Assembly: GCA_050011775.1 (NCBI GenBank) | Contig: JBEKIL010000008.1 | Location: 62,001 to 126,000, forward strand | Length of the DNA: 64,000 nt | Direction of reading: 5' to 3' | Source: CAVZMI01 sp050011775 | GTDB lineage: Bacteria > Bacteroidota > Ignavibacteria > UBA10030 > CAVZMI01 | Shown: positions 43,471 through 53,256 of the stretch, in pieces | How the letters are laid out: every line of letters begins with the position of its first letter | How positions within the stretch are numbered: position 1 is the stretch's first letter | Notes under the pieces: model-generated | The model's input: only the letters and a program-made list of their open reading frames with translations | The model's database searches: none | What the model was told of the DNA's origin: nothing | Made by a program: the position numbers and the translations under genes

Positions 43471-46400
43471 ATGGATCAAACACAGGGTACAACCGCACGA
43501 AGTCAAACGAATGCCCTGCGATCGGTGCGGGAAAAGGTAGGGCACGCGGGGACGATTGAAGAAGCGCTGCAAGCGTTTTATGAGAGTATATTTGAAGCCG
43601 TCCCAGTCGATGAAGGGGCTCTTTATGCCTATGATAATACTTCCAAGCGTGCATGTATTGTAAGTTGTACTGAACGATGGTACAAGGATATTCAACCGAT
43701 CAGTGAGTCTGTTGAAATATTCAAATCATTCCAGACGATTTCACTTCCCGAAGAAACCGCACACCTGAAAAGTTATACAGAAATCCTTCACAATTCCGGT
43801 TGCACGGCGGGTGTTCTCGTTCCGCTTGGGACGAGCGGCGTATTCGTAGGGTTCCTTCTTCTCGGTCGGATCCGGATGCAGTCCTTCTCCGAAGAAGAAA
43901 TTCGTCTATGTGATATGATGATTGAAGTTGGACGCAGTATTTTGCTGCCACTGGTACTTTCGTCATCCGGAGTTCAGGAACATAAACTGCTTAGCGATGT
44001 CCCCGTCGGCTTCTATATTATGAAGGATGATCGGATTGTTTATGCCAACGAGTATATGGTGAAGCTCTTTGGCTATACGCTGGACGAAATTATAGGTGTG
44101 CGGTTTCCTCTTATCGTAATTGTTCCGGAGGAACAGGAACGCTTTCTTACCGGCATATCGGAATTTCTTCAAAGTGGGGAAAATTCATTTCATCATACCT
44201 TCACAGGTTTGCATAAAAATGGGAAACGGTTTGATGTAGAAACGCGTGTAAGTCGAACTCGGTATCAAGGGCAACCGGCATTACAGGGAATACTTATCGA
44301 CATTACCGAACAGAAGACAACTGAACGTGAACTCGTTCGCCGGAATAGAGAACTATACGTGCTGAATATTCTCTCAAGTGAAATAAGTTCTGCACGCACA
44401 CTCGACGATATGTACAATCTTATCGACCGGGTACTGAAAGAAATAATGAATATCGATCGGGTGGTTATTCGACTTGCCAACCGTTACCCGCGTGAGGCTT
44501 TCAGCTCATCGTTTGATCGGCAATCAATGAACGGAGAAGTTTTTGCCGATGGCTCGTCATCTGAGTCGACACTCCTGTTCGAAGAGATTCTTAACGACAT
44601 GGTCCCGATCCTCATTGATAATTGTCGTCAGTATCCAGAGCTCGATTATGAGAAAACAATGCGGCTCGGTCTGCGCTCGACGCTGGCGTTACCGATAGTC
44701 TCGAAAGATCAGATTCTGGGAATGCTTCGGGTGGACGATATAAAGCACACGGGACGATTCCATCAGGAAGACATTCAATTCCTGCTGATGGTCTGCCGTC
44801 ATACTGCAAATGCAATTGATAACGTAATCTGGTATCATCGTGAGAAATCCCGTTCACTCAGGATGGAATCGGTCCGAACGCTTGCACGCGAATGGATGGG
44901 TATTCTCGATCCCCACGAATTGATGCGTAAAGCAGTGAGAATGGTTTGCGAATCGTTTGGTTATGATACTACAACAATATTCCTGATCCGATCCGCATCT
45001 AATATAATCCACTTTCATACCGGACACGGAAAGAATTTTCATAAACCACCGGAAGATTTTGTACTGAAAATGGGACAGGGACTCATTGGAGCGTGTGCAC
45101 AAAAAAACAGTATTGTACTTGTCAATGATGTACATCTTGATGAACGGTGGATTCCCGGCATGATGACCGGAACCCGCTCTGAGCTTTGCATACCCATGCG
45201 AACACATCATGGAGTTATCGGCGTCCTCGATATACAACAGACCACTATCGATGCTTTCACGGATGAAGATGGAGTCTTTCTCCAGATACTTGCTGATGAG
45301 CTCACTGCTGTATTTGAAAACGCGCTATTATTCGAGGAAATTAGATATCAGGCGAATGTTCTAACAAACATTAACGATGCAATAATCTCGGCAGATGCCA
45401 ATTGGAACATCCGCGGATGGAATAATGGTGCGGAACGTCTCTATGGCTGGAAGGCGTCCGAGGTTCTCGGTAAAAACATGTACCACCTTATCCATAATGA
45501 ATATATCGATGTAACACCAGATGATGTCCTGAGTGCCATGATTTATCATGGCGGTTGGAGAGGTAAGATCCGGCAGTACACAAAAGAAGGCAAAGTCGTT
45601 CATGTTAATGCTGCGGCCTCGACACTCAGGGGAAGTGATGGGAGCATCATCGGCTTTGTCAACGTCAATCGGGATATCTCTCAGGAGCGTGCGCTGGAAA
45701 GCAATTTGCAGGAAACCGAGGGATTACTGTCAAGCGTCATCGAACAAACGCCGTTCGGGATTGAGGTATTCAAGGATGATGGGACCCTGATTCGCGTCAA
45801 CCAGACTTTTCTTAAGATGCTCAATATCCCGCACAGGGAAATTCTTGAATTCCATTATAATGTATTGCACGACGATGGACTGATCCACCGGTTGGGATTG
45901 ATGCCAAAAGTTGAGAAGGCATTTGCAGGCGAGAGCTGTGCAGTTGGCCCGATAGAGATTCGACCGGAAATTCTTCCGCCGACGCTTCAGTTCTTGAAGT
46001 CGCCGATTACGGTTGAAATACGGATGTTCGCCGTCTTTGATGATTTGCGGTGCATGCGTCAGGTCGTGTTCATTTTCGAAGATATCTCCGAACGTGTCAA
46101 TTTGCAGCGGCAGTTGGTCCAGGCTCAGAAAATGGAAGCGGTCGGGACACTTGCCAGCGGTATTGCCCACGATTTCAATAACCTGCTTGGCGGCATTCTT
46201 GGCTATGCCTCGTTCGCGAAAACAAAAGTAGCATCCGAAAGCCCGATTTTCAGCTACCTTGATACTATCGAGCGATCAGCTCAGCGTGCATCGGAATTGA
46301 CGCGGCAGTTACTCGGATTTGCACGACGCGGGAAATATTCCACCGAAAAAATCGATTGTAACGATGTAATCCGTGATACTATAACACTTCTAGAACGTAG

Positions 46401-47250
46401 TTTCGATAAACGAATCTCGGTCCATCTCGATCTGTCAGCTGTCCCGCTGACAGTTGAGGCCGATGCCGGACAACTTGAACAGGCCCTTCTGAATCTCTGC
46501 GTCAACGCCCGAGATGCAATGCCTGGAGGTGGCACCCTGATGGTAAGAAGCAGGCTTGTGGATGTGAATGACGAATTCGTGCAATTGCATATCAATTCCG
46601 AATCAGAGCAATATGTTCACATTACCGTCGAAGACACGGGAATAGGGATGGATGAGGAGACGCAAAAACATATTTTCGAACCCTTCTTCACGACCAAAGA
46701 GAAGGGAAAAGGGAGCGGACTGGGACTCTCAATGGTCTATGGCATCGTTCGCAATCATGATGGTTACCTCGACGTGCACAGTGAACTTGGAAGGGGAAGT
46801 GTTTTCCATCTCTACTTCTCTTATATCAGCGGTACGGCAGTGCAGGAAGGGTTAGCCGATGATTCTGCTGCTATCAAGAAGGGGTCCGAAGTCATTCTTC
46901 TGGTAGATGATGAAGAGGTGATTCGCGACTTTACCCGCGAGGTTCTGGAAGAACAGGGATACTCGGTTGTCACAGCCAAAGATGGCGATGATGCGATACG
47001 GCTCTATGCACAACTCTACACCCGGATTCATGCTGTTGTCCTCGATATGGTCATGCCTCAAAAAGGAGGATTGGAAACATACCGTGAAATGAAAGAAATC
47101 AATCCGAAAGTAAAAGTCCTTCTCTCAAGCGGGTACAGCCAGGATGGACATGCGCAGGAAATTCTCAATGAAGGGGTTATGGGATTTGTACAGAAACCAT
47201 ACGATATGAGCCAGCTGTTCACAGCTCTCCGCAAAGTGCTTGATTCATAA
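43471..47250 (+). CDS. Multi-sensor hybrid histidine kinase (GAF-PAS-GAF-GAF-PAS-PAS-HK-REC)
   Basis: About 1260 residues, cytosolic, without membrane helices. From the N terminus: a GAF domain (TIEEALQAFYESIFEAVPVD on), a PAS (VPVGFYIMKDDRIVYANEYM), two GAF domains (DDMYNLIDRVLKEIMNIDRV on; DPHELMRKAVRMVC on), two PAS domains (NDAIISADANWNIRGWN; TPFGIEVFKDDGTLIRVN), then the kinase with H box ASGIAHDFNNLLGGILGYA, N box EQALLNLCVNARDAMPGG, G1 DTGIGM and G2 GKGSGLGLSMV, and a C-terminal receiver with phospho-Asp in AVVLDMVMPQKG. The HDFNN class typically signals to separate regulators or by phosphorelay. ATG 43471 is preferred; an in-frame TTG at 43393 would add 26 residues. No DNA-binding partner is adjacent. 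Confidence 0.93.
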   Translation: MDQTQGTTARSQTNALRSVREKVGHAGTIEEALQAFYESIFEAVPVDEGALYAYDNTSKRACIVSCTERWYKDIQPISESVEIFKSFQTISLPEETAHLKSYTEILHNSGCTAGVLVPLGTSGVFVGFLLLGRIRMQSFSEEEIRLCDMMIEVGRSILLPLVLSSSGVQEHKLLSDVPVGFYIMKDDRIVYANEYMVKLFGYTLDEIIGVRFPLIVIVPEEQERFLTGISEFLQSGENSFHHTFTGLHKNGKRFDVETRVSRTRYQGQPALQGILIDITEQKTTERELVRRNRELYVLNILSSEISSARTLDDMYNLIDRVLKEIMNIDRVVIRLANRYPREAFSSSFDRQSMNGEVFADGSSSESTLLFEEILNDMVPILIDNCRQYPELDYEKTMRLGLRSTLALPIVSKDQILGMLRVDDIKHTGRFHQEDIQFLLMVCRHTANAIDNVIWYHREKSRSLRMESVRTLAREWMGILDPHELMRKAVRMVCESFGYDTTTIFLIRSASNIIHFHTGHGKNFHKPPEDFVLKMGQGLIGACAQKNSIVLVNDVHLDERWIPGMMTGTRSELCIPMRTHHGVIGVLDIQQTTIDAFTDEDGVFLQILADELTAVFENALLFEEIRYQANVLTNINDAIISADANWNIRGWNNGAERLYGWKASEVLGKNMYHLIHNEYIDVTPDDVLSAMIYHGGWRGKIRQYTKEGKVVHVNAAASTLRGSDGSIIGFVNVNRDISQERALESNLQETEGLLSSVIEQTPFGIEVFKDDGTLIRVNQTFLKMLNIPHREILEFHYNVLHDDGLIHRLGLMPKVEKAFAGESCAVGPIEIRPEILPPTLQFLKSPITVEIRMFAVFDDLRCMRQVVFIFEDISERVNLQRQLVQAQKMEAVGTLASGIAHDFNNLLGGILGYASFAKTKVASESPIFSYLDTIERSAQRASELTRQLLGFARRGKYSTEKIDCNDVIRDTITLLERSFDKRISVHLDLSAVPLTVEADAGQLEQALLNLCVNARDAMPGGGTLMVRSRLVDVNDEFVQLHINSESEQYVHITVEDTGIGMDEETQKHIFEPFFTTKEKGKGSGLGLSMVYGIVRNHDGYLDVHSELGRGSVFHLYFSYISGTAVQEGLADDSAAIKKGSEVILLVDDEEVIRDFTREVLEEQGYSVVTAKDGDDAIRLYAQLYTRIHAVVLDMVMPQKGGLETYREMKEINPKVKVLLSSGYSQDGHAQEILNEGVMGFVQKPYDMSQLFTALRKVLDS

Positions 47251-47325
47251 TATATTCACCTCTATATTACTATTTATAAGATGTCAGTTTATTTCTGCCC
47301 CATCACCTAGTTTGGAGAATATCTT

Positions 47326-47661
47326 ATGTATGAATGGGTGAAAGAATTTCCCGGAAAAATTACTATCTGTGATCGGGAGGGAATCATCGTCGAAATGAAC
47401 GACCGGTCAATAAAGGCATTCGAAAAGGATGGCGGAGCGGGGCTAATTGGAAAGAACATGCTCGATTGCCACCCCGAACCGGCACGAACCCGATTAAAGG
47501 AATTGCTCGCTGCCGGGAATACGAATGCATATACCATTGAAAAAAACAGTGTGAAAAAATTAATATATCAATCTCCATGGTATCATAACGGCGTATACCG
47601 TGGCTTCGTAGAATTTTCACTTGAAATACCCTTAACACTGCCGCACCATATTCGGACGTAA
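47326..47661 (+). CDS. Small stand-alone PAS-fold protein
   Basis: A 111-residue protein that is a single PAS-like domain: ITICDREGIIVEMNDRSIKA, then GGAGLIGKNMLDCHPEPART, YTIEKNSVKKLIYQSPWY and YRGFVEFSLEIPL. The central CHPEP is characteristic of a PAS subgroup found alone or fused to signalling domains. It may bind a small ligand and regulate a partner in trans, possibly the hybrid kinase 75 bases upstream. GGAGAATATCTT precedes the ATG. Confidence 0.8.
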   Translation: MYEWVKEFPGKITICDREGIIVEMNDRSIKAFEKDGGAGLIGKNMLDCHPEPARTRLKELLAAGNTNAYTIEKNSVKKLIYQSPWYHNGVYRGFVEFSLEIPLTLPHHIRT

Positions 47662-47745
47662 TTCTCTTGCTTCTTAATCCTCTTTGATGTATTTTACCGC
47701 ATGTTAACGCTAACATTCACAACCTGAAGAAAGGGAACCTGCCCC

Positions 47746-49407
47746 ATGGAGGCAATACACCTGACCATAGCCGATTGGCTCATCATTGCCGTATATTTCG
47801 GATTTGTGCTTGGAATCGGATTCTACCTGAAGAAATTCACACGGAGTGAAAATGATTTCTTTCTTGCAGGACGAAAAAACAGCGCATGGGTGGCCGGACT
47901 TGCATTCCTCTCGGCCAATCTCGGGGCACTCGAACTTCTCGGAATGACCGGAAATACATACAAGTACGGAATGTACGTAGCCCATTTTTATTGGATAGGC
48001 GCCGTCCCTGCAATGCTGTTCCTCGGAATTTATATGATGCCTTTTTATTATAGTAGCAAGATTAAATCAATCCCCGGTTATTTGAAACTCCGATTCGACG
48101 AGAAAACGCGCGTTCTCAACGGGATTGCATTCGCGGTGATGACCCTCCTGGTTTCCGGCATCAACCTGTATGCGATGGCTCTCGTTCTTCACACATTTCT
48201 TGGATGGAATTGGGATATCTGCATGTGGATGTCGGCAGCCACGGTCGCCTGCTATGTCGGGCTAAGCGGCCTAATGTCGGCAATCTTCACCGAGATCGTA
48301 CAATTCTTTCTTATATGGTTCGGCCTTTTTCTGGTTGCGATGTTGGGCATTGTCGAAATCGGGAGTCTCAAAGAGGTATTCCACAGGATTCCAGAGGCGT
48401 ATAATACGCTCTGGTCAACATCAGCCGATCCGAGTAAAAATGGAATGTTGATTTCATGGGGCGGTATTGTTCTGGGCCTTGGATTTGTGCTATCATTCGG
48501 ATACTGGACAACCGATTTTCTTGTCGTTCAGCGTGCCTTCACTGCAAAAGATCTACGGACAGCCCGATTGACACCGATTCTTGCTTCCTTTTTCAAAATG
48601 TGTGTTCCATTCCTCGTGATTATTCCGGGTTTGATTGCTCTCATTCTCTCGAATGATCCAAAAAGTGGATTTGCATTACTACAGGATGGAGGGAAGCTCA
48701 ATTATGATTCTGCCCTTCCTTTATTGATTGCACGATACTATCCAACGGGATTGTTGGGACTTGGAGTCACGGCACTGCTGGCAGGATTTATGGCTGGTCA
48801 GGCAGGCAATATCAGCGCGTTCAATACAGTCTGGACATACGATATCTATCACTCCGTTATCAACAAAAAAGCTTCGGATGTACATCTTGTTTGGATGGGA
48901 AGAGCGGCAACGATTGTCGGGATCATCATCAGTATTGGGACCGCCTATTGGGCACGGAGTTTCCCGAGCATTATGGATTATATGCAGGCAATTTTCTCGT
49001 GGGTTAATGCACCATTGTTTGCCACTATGCTTCTGGGAATGTTCGTCAAATGGATAACACCGAAAGGAGCATTCTGGGGATTAATTGCAGGAATGGGCTC
49101 ATCATTTACGTTGTTCCTCGCGGCAAAGTTTAATTGGATTTCAGCGAGTCTGATCACTTTGTCATCAGTATCGAGTGAGATGGCGGTGAATTTCTGGCGT
49201 GCTTGGTGGGCATGGTGCATCTGCTTCATTGTGACGATCGTTATTAGTCTTTTCACTGAAAAGAAACCGGAGAGCGAACTCGTGGGGTTGGTGAAAGGGC
49301 TCACTCCCGAAACGGCAACCGGACCGATTCCATTGTATAAAAAGCCGGAATTTATTGGAATTGTTTCTCTGGTGATATTCATTCTGCTCAATGTGTATTT
49401 CTGGTAA
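47746..49407 (+). CDS. Sodium:solute symporter (SSS family)
   Basis: A 553-residue protein with about 13-14 helices. SSS marks are YFLKKFTRSENDFFLAGRKN-like sequence after helix 1, AGLAFLSANLGALELLGMTG in helix 2 (sodium and substrate site), YSSKIKSIPGYLKLRFDEK, and ALLAGFMAGQAGNISAFNTV in helix 8. It imports sugars, amino acids or similar solutes with sodium. The SENDFFLAGR block and GALE motif fit the SGLT-like branch, but the substrate cannot be fixed. Followed 19 bases later by a small membrane protein. Confidence 0.92.
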   Translation: MEAIHLTIADWLIIAVYFGFVLGIGFYLKKFTRSENDFFLAGRKNSAWVAGLAFLSANLGALELLGMTGNTYKYGMYVAHFYWIGAVPAMLFLGIYMMPFYYSSKIKSIPGYLKLRFDEKTRVLNGIAFAVMTLLVSGINLYAMALVLHTFLGWNWDICMWMSAATVACYVGLSGLMSAIFTEIVQFFLIWFGLFLVAMLGIVEIGSLKEVFHRIPEAYNTLWSTSADPSKNGMLISWGGIVLGLGFVLSFGYWTTDFLVVQRAFTAKDLRTARLTPILASFFKMCVPFLVIIPGLIALILSNDPKSGFALLQDGGKLNYDSALPLLIARYYPTGLLGLGVTALLAGFMAGQAGNISAFNTVWTYDIYHSVINKKASDVHLVWMGRAATIVGIIISIGTAYWARSFPSIMDYMQAIFSWVNAPLFATMLLGMFVKWITPKGAFWGLIAGMGSSFTLFLAAKFNWISASLITLSSVSSEMAVNFWRAWWAWCICFIVTIVISLFTEKKPESELVGLVKGLTPETATGPIPLYKKPEFIGIVSLVIFILLNVYFW

Positions 49408-49426
49408 TAAAAAAAGGAATTATATT

Positions 49427-49639
49427 ATGACCTCGGAACAACCACAAATGAAATCCATCTGGTATCTCGTCGGACTCATTCTGATCAGCATGGGTGTGAT
49501 AATATTTATTACAGGTCTTGTATCCCCGGAGACACAAAAAACTGTTCTTGCCGAGCTTCGCCCGGATATCTGGTGGGGACTTGTGATGATTGCCGGCGGG
49601 CTTACACTTTTTTTGACAAACCGGAAATCTTCGACCTGA
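49427..49639 (+). CDS. Small two-helix membrane protein next to the symporter
   Basis: A 70-residue protein with two hydrophobic helices (SIWYLVGLILISMGVIIFIT; IWWGLVMIAGGLTLFL) and a short polar tail. The ATG at 49427 has GGAAT upstream; a longer frame opens in the symporter stop region but would lack a ribosome site. Small partners of this kind often follow SSS transporters and may stabilise them. Transcription ends at the terminator 54 bases downstream. Confidence 0.75.
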   Translation: MTSEQPQMKSIWYLVGLILISMGVIIFITGLVSPETQKTVLAELRPDIWWGLVMIAGGLTLFLTNRKSST

Positions 49640-49692
49640 ACAAAAATTCAAGATTCCCACTTAAGAAGTTGGTATTTTAGGCCGATAATATT

Positions 49693-49725
49693 AATGCCCT
49701 TTTTGGAATTTTAGGGCATTTTTTT
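49693..49725 (+). terminator. Rho-independent terminator after the symporter operon
   Basis: Perfect 8-bp stem AATGCCCT/AGGGCATT with a 12-base loop, followed directly by five T. It separates the symporter genes from the TetR operon. Confidence 0.85.
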
Positions 49726-49744
49726 CGGTTTATACGTATAGAAT

Positions 49745-49818
49745 GACCGGCTGGTCTTGACCTTGAACTAATATTCATCTATATTACGACTGGTTAGTCA
49801 AAATATGACCTTATAGTC
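49745..49818. promoter_or_regulatory. Three operator-like palindromes upstream of the TetR regulator
   Basis: GACCGGCTGGTC (49745-49756), GACTGGTTAGTC (49788-49799) and GACCTTATAGTC (49807-49818) share the pattern GACY-N4-RGTC, the usual form of TetR-family operators. The last two are 19 bp apart centre to centre, the first lies 43 bp further upstream. Sites two and three lie in the expected promoter of the tetR gene, so repression by TetR itself is likely. Confidence 0.72.
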
Positions 49819-49859
49819 ATCAATCATATTTTCATATAGATTTTAAACATAGGGCTTCA

Positions 49860-50513
49860 ATGGAGCAATTAAACAGCAGTCAGGCGCTCTCGCGTAAAGA
49901 GCGGGAGAAATTTGCCAGGCAGCAGGAAATCTTGAAGGCAGCCCGTGAACTTTTCATCCGTAAAGGATATCACGATACCACACTTGAAGAAATCGCCCAC
50001 CATGCGGAATTTGGTAAGGGGACTATTTACAATTATTTCAGCAGCAAAGAAGAGCTTTTCAACGGGATTATCAATAGTCTCGTCGATGAGATGTTCGAGC
50101 TTGTGCAGTCGGCTATCGCTGTTTCTGGACACGCCCGGGAAAAGTTGACCGCCTACGCCAGTGCAATGATCTCGCATGCCCGTTCAAACGCCGATCTCTT
50201 CCGGTTGATATTTCAGGAATTCCATCGCGCAAATTCTCCGGAGTTCAAGGAGAATTTAAAACATTTCCATGAACGCACAAAAAAAATACAGGAATTAATC
50301 ATCCATCCAATCGAGGAAGAAATCAGCGCGGGGAAGATCAGACCGGTCGATGCCCGGGAGCTTATCTCGCTTTTCGACGGGATGCTGCGTTCGTATTGTC
50401 TCAATTATCTCGAAAATCAATTTCAGTTTCAAAACGACGACGTTGATACTGCCGCCGCTCTCATTGTTTCCGTTTTTTTCGATGGCGCAGCGGAACCGAA
50501 TCGTAAAGGATAA
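49860..50513 (+). CDS. TetR family transcriptional repressor
   Basis: A 217-residue regulator. Helix-turn-helix residues 20-65: ARQQEILKAARELFIRKGYH, then TLEEIAHHAEFGKGTIYNYF, SSKEELF. The C-terminal all-helical ligand domain (about 75-210) is of the AcrR/YcdC kind. It heads an RND efflux operon, four bases before the TolC gene, and should repress it until a pump substrate binds. The three palindromes just upstream are its probable operators. Confidence 0.93.
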   Translation: MEQLNSSQALSRKEREKFARQQEILKAARELFIRKGYHDTTLEEIAHHAEFGKGTIYNYFSSKEELFNGIINSLVDEMFELVQSAIAVSGHAREKLTAYASAMISHARSNADLFRLIFQEFHRANSPEFKENLKHFHERTKKIQELIIHPIEEEISAGKIRPVDARELISLFDGMLRSYCLNYLENQFQFQNDDVDTAAALIVSVFFDGAAEPNRKG

Positions 50514-50517
50514 AACC

Positions 50518-51891
50518 ATGATGAAACCAGGAGCAAAATTTTTTATCACAATTTTTACACCTTTCGTGCTCTGCATACTTCCGTCTGTGAGTGCAGTCGG
50601 GCAGGAATCGGCGCGGTCTCAAGGATCTGTCGTCCTGACTCTCGATAAAGCGATCTCGCTTGCGCTTCAACAAAACCGGGATGTCCTTATCGCTGAACAG
50701 GACCGGTTCAAAGCCGATGCGCAGGTTGGCGAAGCGTGGGCCGGTGCACTGCCCCAGCTTTCAATCAGCGGAGTCTATACACGGAATATCCAAAAGCCCG
50801 TACTCTTCATTCCACCAAATAATCCGATTAATCCGACCGATAAAACAATGGCATTCGAAATCGGATCGACAAACGCATATGCGATGAGTGCATCGTTAAC
50901 ACAGCCGCTCTTCAGCCGAAGGATCGGAGTAGCGCTACAGATTGCCAATACCTACCGCGAATTTATGGAGCAATCCTATCAATCCGTAAGCCAGGCAGTC
51001 ATTCGCGATGTAAGGAAATCGTTTTACCTCGTTTTGCTTGCTCAGAAGCTTGTAGAAGCGAATCGCCAGGGACTCGACGTCGTTAAGGCGAACGTTGAAA
51101 ATGTTAGGGCACAATATCGTAACGGGACAGCCGCTGAATTCGATCTGCTTCGTGCCGAAGTACAGCTTGCCAATACCGAACCGCTCCTTATCTCGGCCGA
51201 AAATAATCTGGCTCTGGCTATCAACGCGCTAAAAAATCTTGTGGCAATCCCCATAGAACAGGATGTCGTTCTCCAGGGTGATTTTACCTTTGAAGAACTT
51301 CCGGAAACCGCAATGATTGAAGCAAGACGGAATGCACTTACCACAAATCCTTTGGTCCTTCAATTGTCGCTTCAGGAATCTCTTCTTGAGAAGAATATCA
51401 GAATAGAGCAGGCGGGTTATTTCCCTACTCTGAATCTCGTCGGTGGCTACTCGTGGCAGGCACAGGATAATACGTTCCAATTCAACAACTATCTCTGGGC
51501 GAAAATGCTTAATGTCGGACTAACGCTTTCTTTCCCGATATTTGACGGTCTGAAAACCTCCAACCGCGTTCAACAGGCGGAGATCGAAAAGGAAAAGATT
51601 TATTATACGCGAATGAAGGCCGAGGAAGGATTAAAAATTCAGATCCAATCGGCAGAATTGAAAATGGCCGAAGCGAAAAAGCGGATCTCCGGACAGGAGA
51701 AAAACATCGATCAGGCACAGAAAGCCGTTAGTATCGCACAGACCCGCTTCAATAGCGGAGTCGGGACACAGCTCGAGCTGCTTGATGCTCAGGTGGCAAT
51801 GACACGGGCACAAACAAATTACGCGCAGGCAATCTATGATTATCTTGTAGCAAAAGCCGAATGGCAATATGCAGTCGGGATTTCTCAATGA
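50518..51891 (+). CDS. TolC family outer-membrane efflux channel
   Basis: A 457-residue protein with a signal peptide (KFFITIFTPFVLCILPSVSA). Two repeats of the outer membrane efflux protein domain are visible: LTLDKAISLALQQNRDVLIA near residue 45 and the second half from RNALTTNPLVLQLSLQESLL, with long Ala/Gln/Glu-rich helices (YAQAIYDYLVAKAEW at the end). It would form the trimeric channel for the RND pump encoded next. The ATG at 50518 is chosen because GGATAAAACC precedes it and the signal peptide follows directly; the open frame to 50350 overlaps tetR. Confidence 0.93.
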   Translation: MMKPGAKFFITIFTPFVLCILPSVSAVGQESARSQGSVVLTLDKAISLALQQNRDVLIAEQDRFKADAQVGEAWAGALPQLSISGVYTRNIQKPVLFIPPNNPINPTDKTMAFEIGSTNAYAMSASLTQPLFSRRIGVALQIANTYREFMEQSYQSVSQAVIRDVRKSFYLVLLAQKLVEANRQGLDVVKANVENVRAQYRNGTAAEFDLLRAEVQLANTEPLLISAENNLALAINALKNLVAIPIEQDVVLQGDFTFEELPETAMIEARRNALTTNPLVLQLSLQESLLEKNIRIEQAGYFPTLNLVGGYSWQAQDNTFQFNNYLWAKMLNVGLTLSFPIFDGLKTSNRVQQAEIEKEKIYYTRMKAEEGLKIQIQSAELKMAEAKKRISGQEKNIDQAQKAVSIAQTRFNSGVGTQLELLDAQVAMTRAQTNYAQAIYDYLVAKAEWQYAVGISQ

Positions 51892-51964
51892 TAGGTTTTA
51901 AACTCTGTGTCCTTACAGGTCGTAGACCTTTGTGCTGGATCGACGCTGAAAAGTTCTCAGTGTC

Positions 51965-52072
51965 CTCTGTGGTTCTCTTTTCTAAAACATAACACCACAA
52001 GGATAAAAGACGATTTAAGGTGCTGTGCCCCATTTATTAATAAGAATAGTTATAGGGTCACTGCCACAGAGT
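51965..52072. repeat. 108-bp inverted-repeat element, copy A
   Basis: Perfect 8-bp terminal inverted repeats CTCTGTGG/CCACAGAG. Inside lies a second dyad, GGTGCTGTGCCCC..TAGGGTCAC. It is 7 mismatches away from copy B at 56446-56553, in the same orientation, and sequence similar beyond the right end (..AAAG..GAGTA-like). It sits between the TolC and adaptor genes. It encodes nothing and resembles a miniature inverted-repeat element. Confidence 0.75.
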
Positions 52073-52154
52073 TCGCAAAGTTGAAAAAGAGAGAACACAG
52101 AGTATGAAAAATCGTCAAAGTGTTTAATATAACAGAAGAGCTAAAGGAGAATTA

Positions 52155-53225
52155 ATGACTACCGTCCATCACCTTGATAAAGCCCTCCAATGGGTCATCG
52201 TAATGATTTTGTTTTTTACATTGATCGGATGTGGATCGGGCACAAAAGACAAACCGCAAACCAGTTCGGCAGCTTCCGGCAGTAATGTCATCCCGGTGGA
52301 AATCGCTCCGGTTACGCGACAGAATGTTTCTGCCAATAAGACCTTTTCCGGCACACTCGAAGGGGAGGAGCAGGCCAATATTGTAGCAAAAATCTCAGAA
52401 CGCATTACAGGCATCAAGGTACATGTCGGTGAAGCGGCCGGGGCGGGTACTGTCGTACTTTTGCTCGATAAGAGTGGCGTGACATCACAGTACTATCAGG
52501 CCGAAGCGGGTTATAAAAATGCCGAAAAAACGCTTGAGCGTATGAAATCTCTCTATAACGAAGGTGCTATCTCGCTCCAGGCATTGGATGGAACCCAGAC
52601 CCAATACGATGTCGCTAAAGCAAACTTCGACGCAGCACGGGGTGCGGTTGAGCTGACGACTCCGATTTCCGGAGTCGTAACAGCTATTAATGTCAGCGTC
52701 GGTGATCTTGCAGTACCCGGAGCGTTACTAGCGACGATAGCAAAGATCACCCGATTAAAAGTGACCTTCAACATTAGCGAAACAGATGTCACGAATCTCG
52801 CGATCGGTCAAAAGGTTCAGGTATATACGGAATCAAAGTCCGATGCAGTGGTCGAAGGGCGGATTGTTCAGCTTTCGAAATCCGCCGACGTCAAGTCGCG
52901 TACATTCGAAATCAAAGCGATATTCCCAAATACAAAAGATAAATGGTTTAAACCGGGCATGTACAGCAAGGTGATAGTACAGGTTTCTCCACGGGTAAAG
53001 ACTCTCGTTATTCCGAACGCTGCAATTCAAAGTGATGGTGTCACTAACCGAGTATTTGTTGTCCGCAGCGGACGTTCCTTCCAGCAGACTGTTCAGGTAG
53101 GTGTTTCTAACGACAAGTATTCGGAGATAGTAAAGGGGTTGGTTGAGAACGATACTGTGGTGACGACTGGGGCGACGACCGTGCGAGATAGCGGATATGT
53201 CAGTATCGCAAATCGATCAAATTAA
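52155..53225 (+). CDS. RND efflux periplasmic adaptor lipoprotein
   Basis: A 356-residue membrane fusion protein with a lipoprotein signal (MILFFTLIGCGSG, lipid Cys near 27). The lipoyl and hairpin parts follow: NKTFSGTLEGEEQANIVAKI, then VHVGEAAGAGTVVLLLDKSG, a short coiled coil (about 115-165), LTTPISGVVTAINVSVGDLA, a beta-barrel region (VTFNISETDVTNLAIGQKV) and a membrane-proximal end (VVTTGATTVRDSGYVSIA). It joins the pump to TolC in the periplasm. AAAGGAG lies upstream of the ATG. Confidence 0.92.
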   Translation: MTTVHHLDKALQWVIVMILFFTLIGCGSGTKDKPQTSSAASGSNVIPVEIAPVTRQNVSANKTFSGTLEGEEQANIVAKISERITGIKVHVGEAAGAGTVVLLLDKSGVTSQYYQAEAGYKNAEKTLERMKSLYNEGAISLQALDGTQTQYDVAKANFDAARGAVELTTPISGVVTAINVSVGDLAVPGALLATIAKITRLKVTFNISETDVTNLAIGQKVQVYTESKSDAVVEGRIVQLSKSADVKSRTFEIKAIFPNTKDKWFKPGMYSKVIVQVSPRVKTLVIPNAAIQSDGVTNRVFVVRSGRSFQQTVQVGVSNDKYSEIVKGLVENDTVVTTGATTVRDSGYVSIANRSN

Positions 53226-53256
53226 ATGTTAGAACGATAGAAAGTGAGCACGACTC

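Noticed and set aside
50350..50517. In-frame extension upstream of the TolC gene
   Set aside because: It overlaps tetR and places the signal peptide in the middle of the protein.
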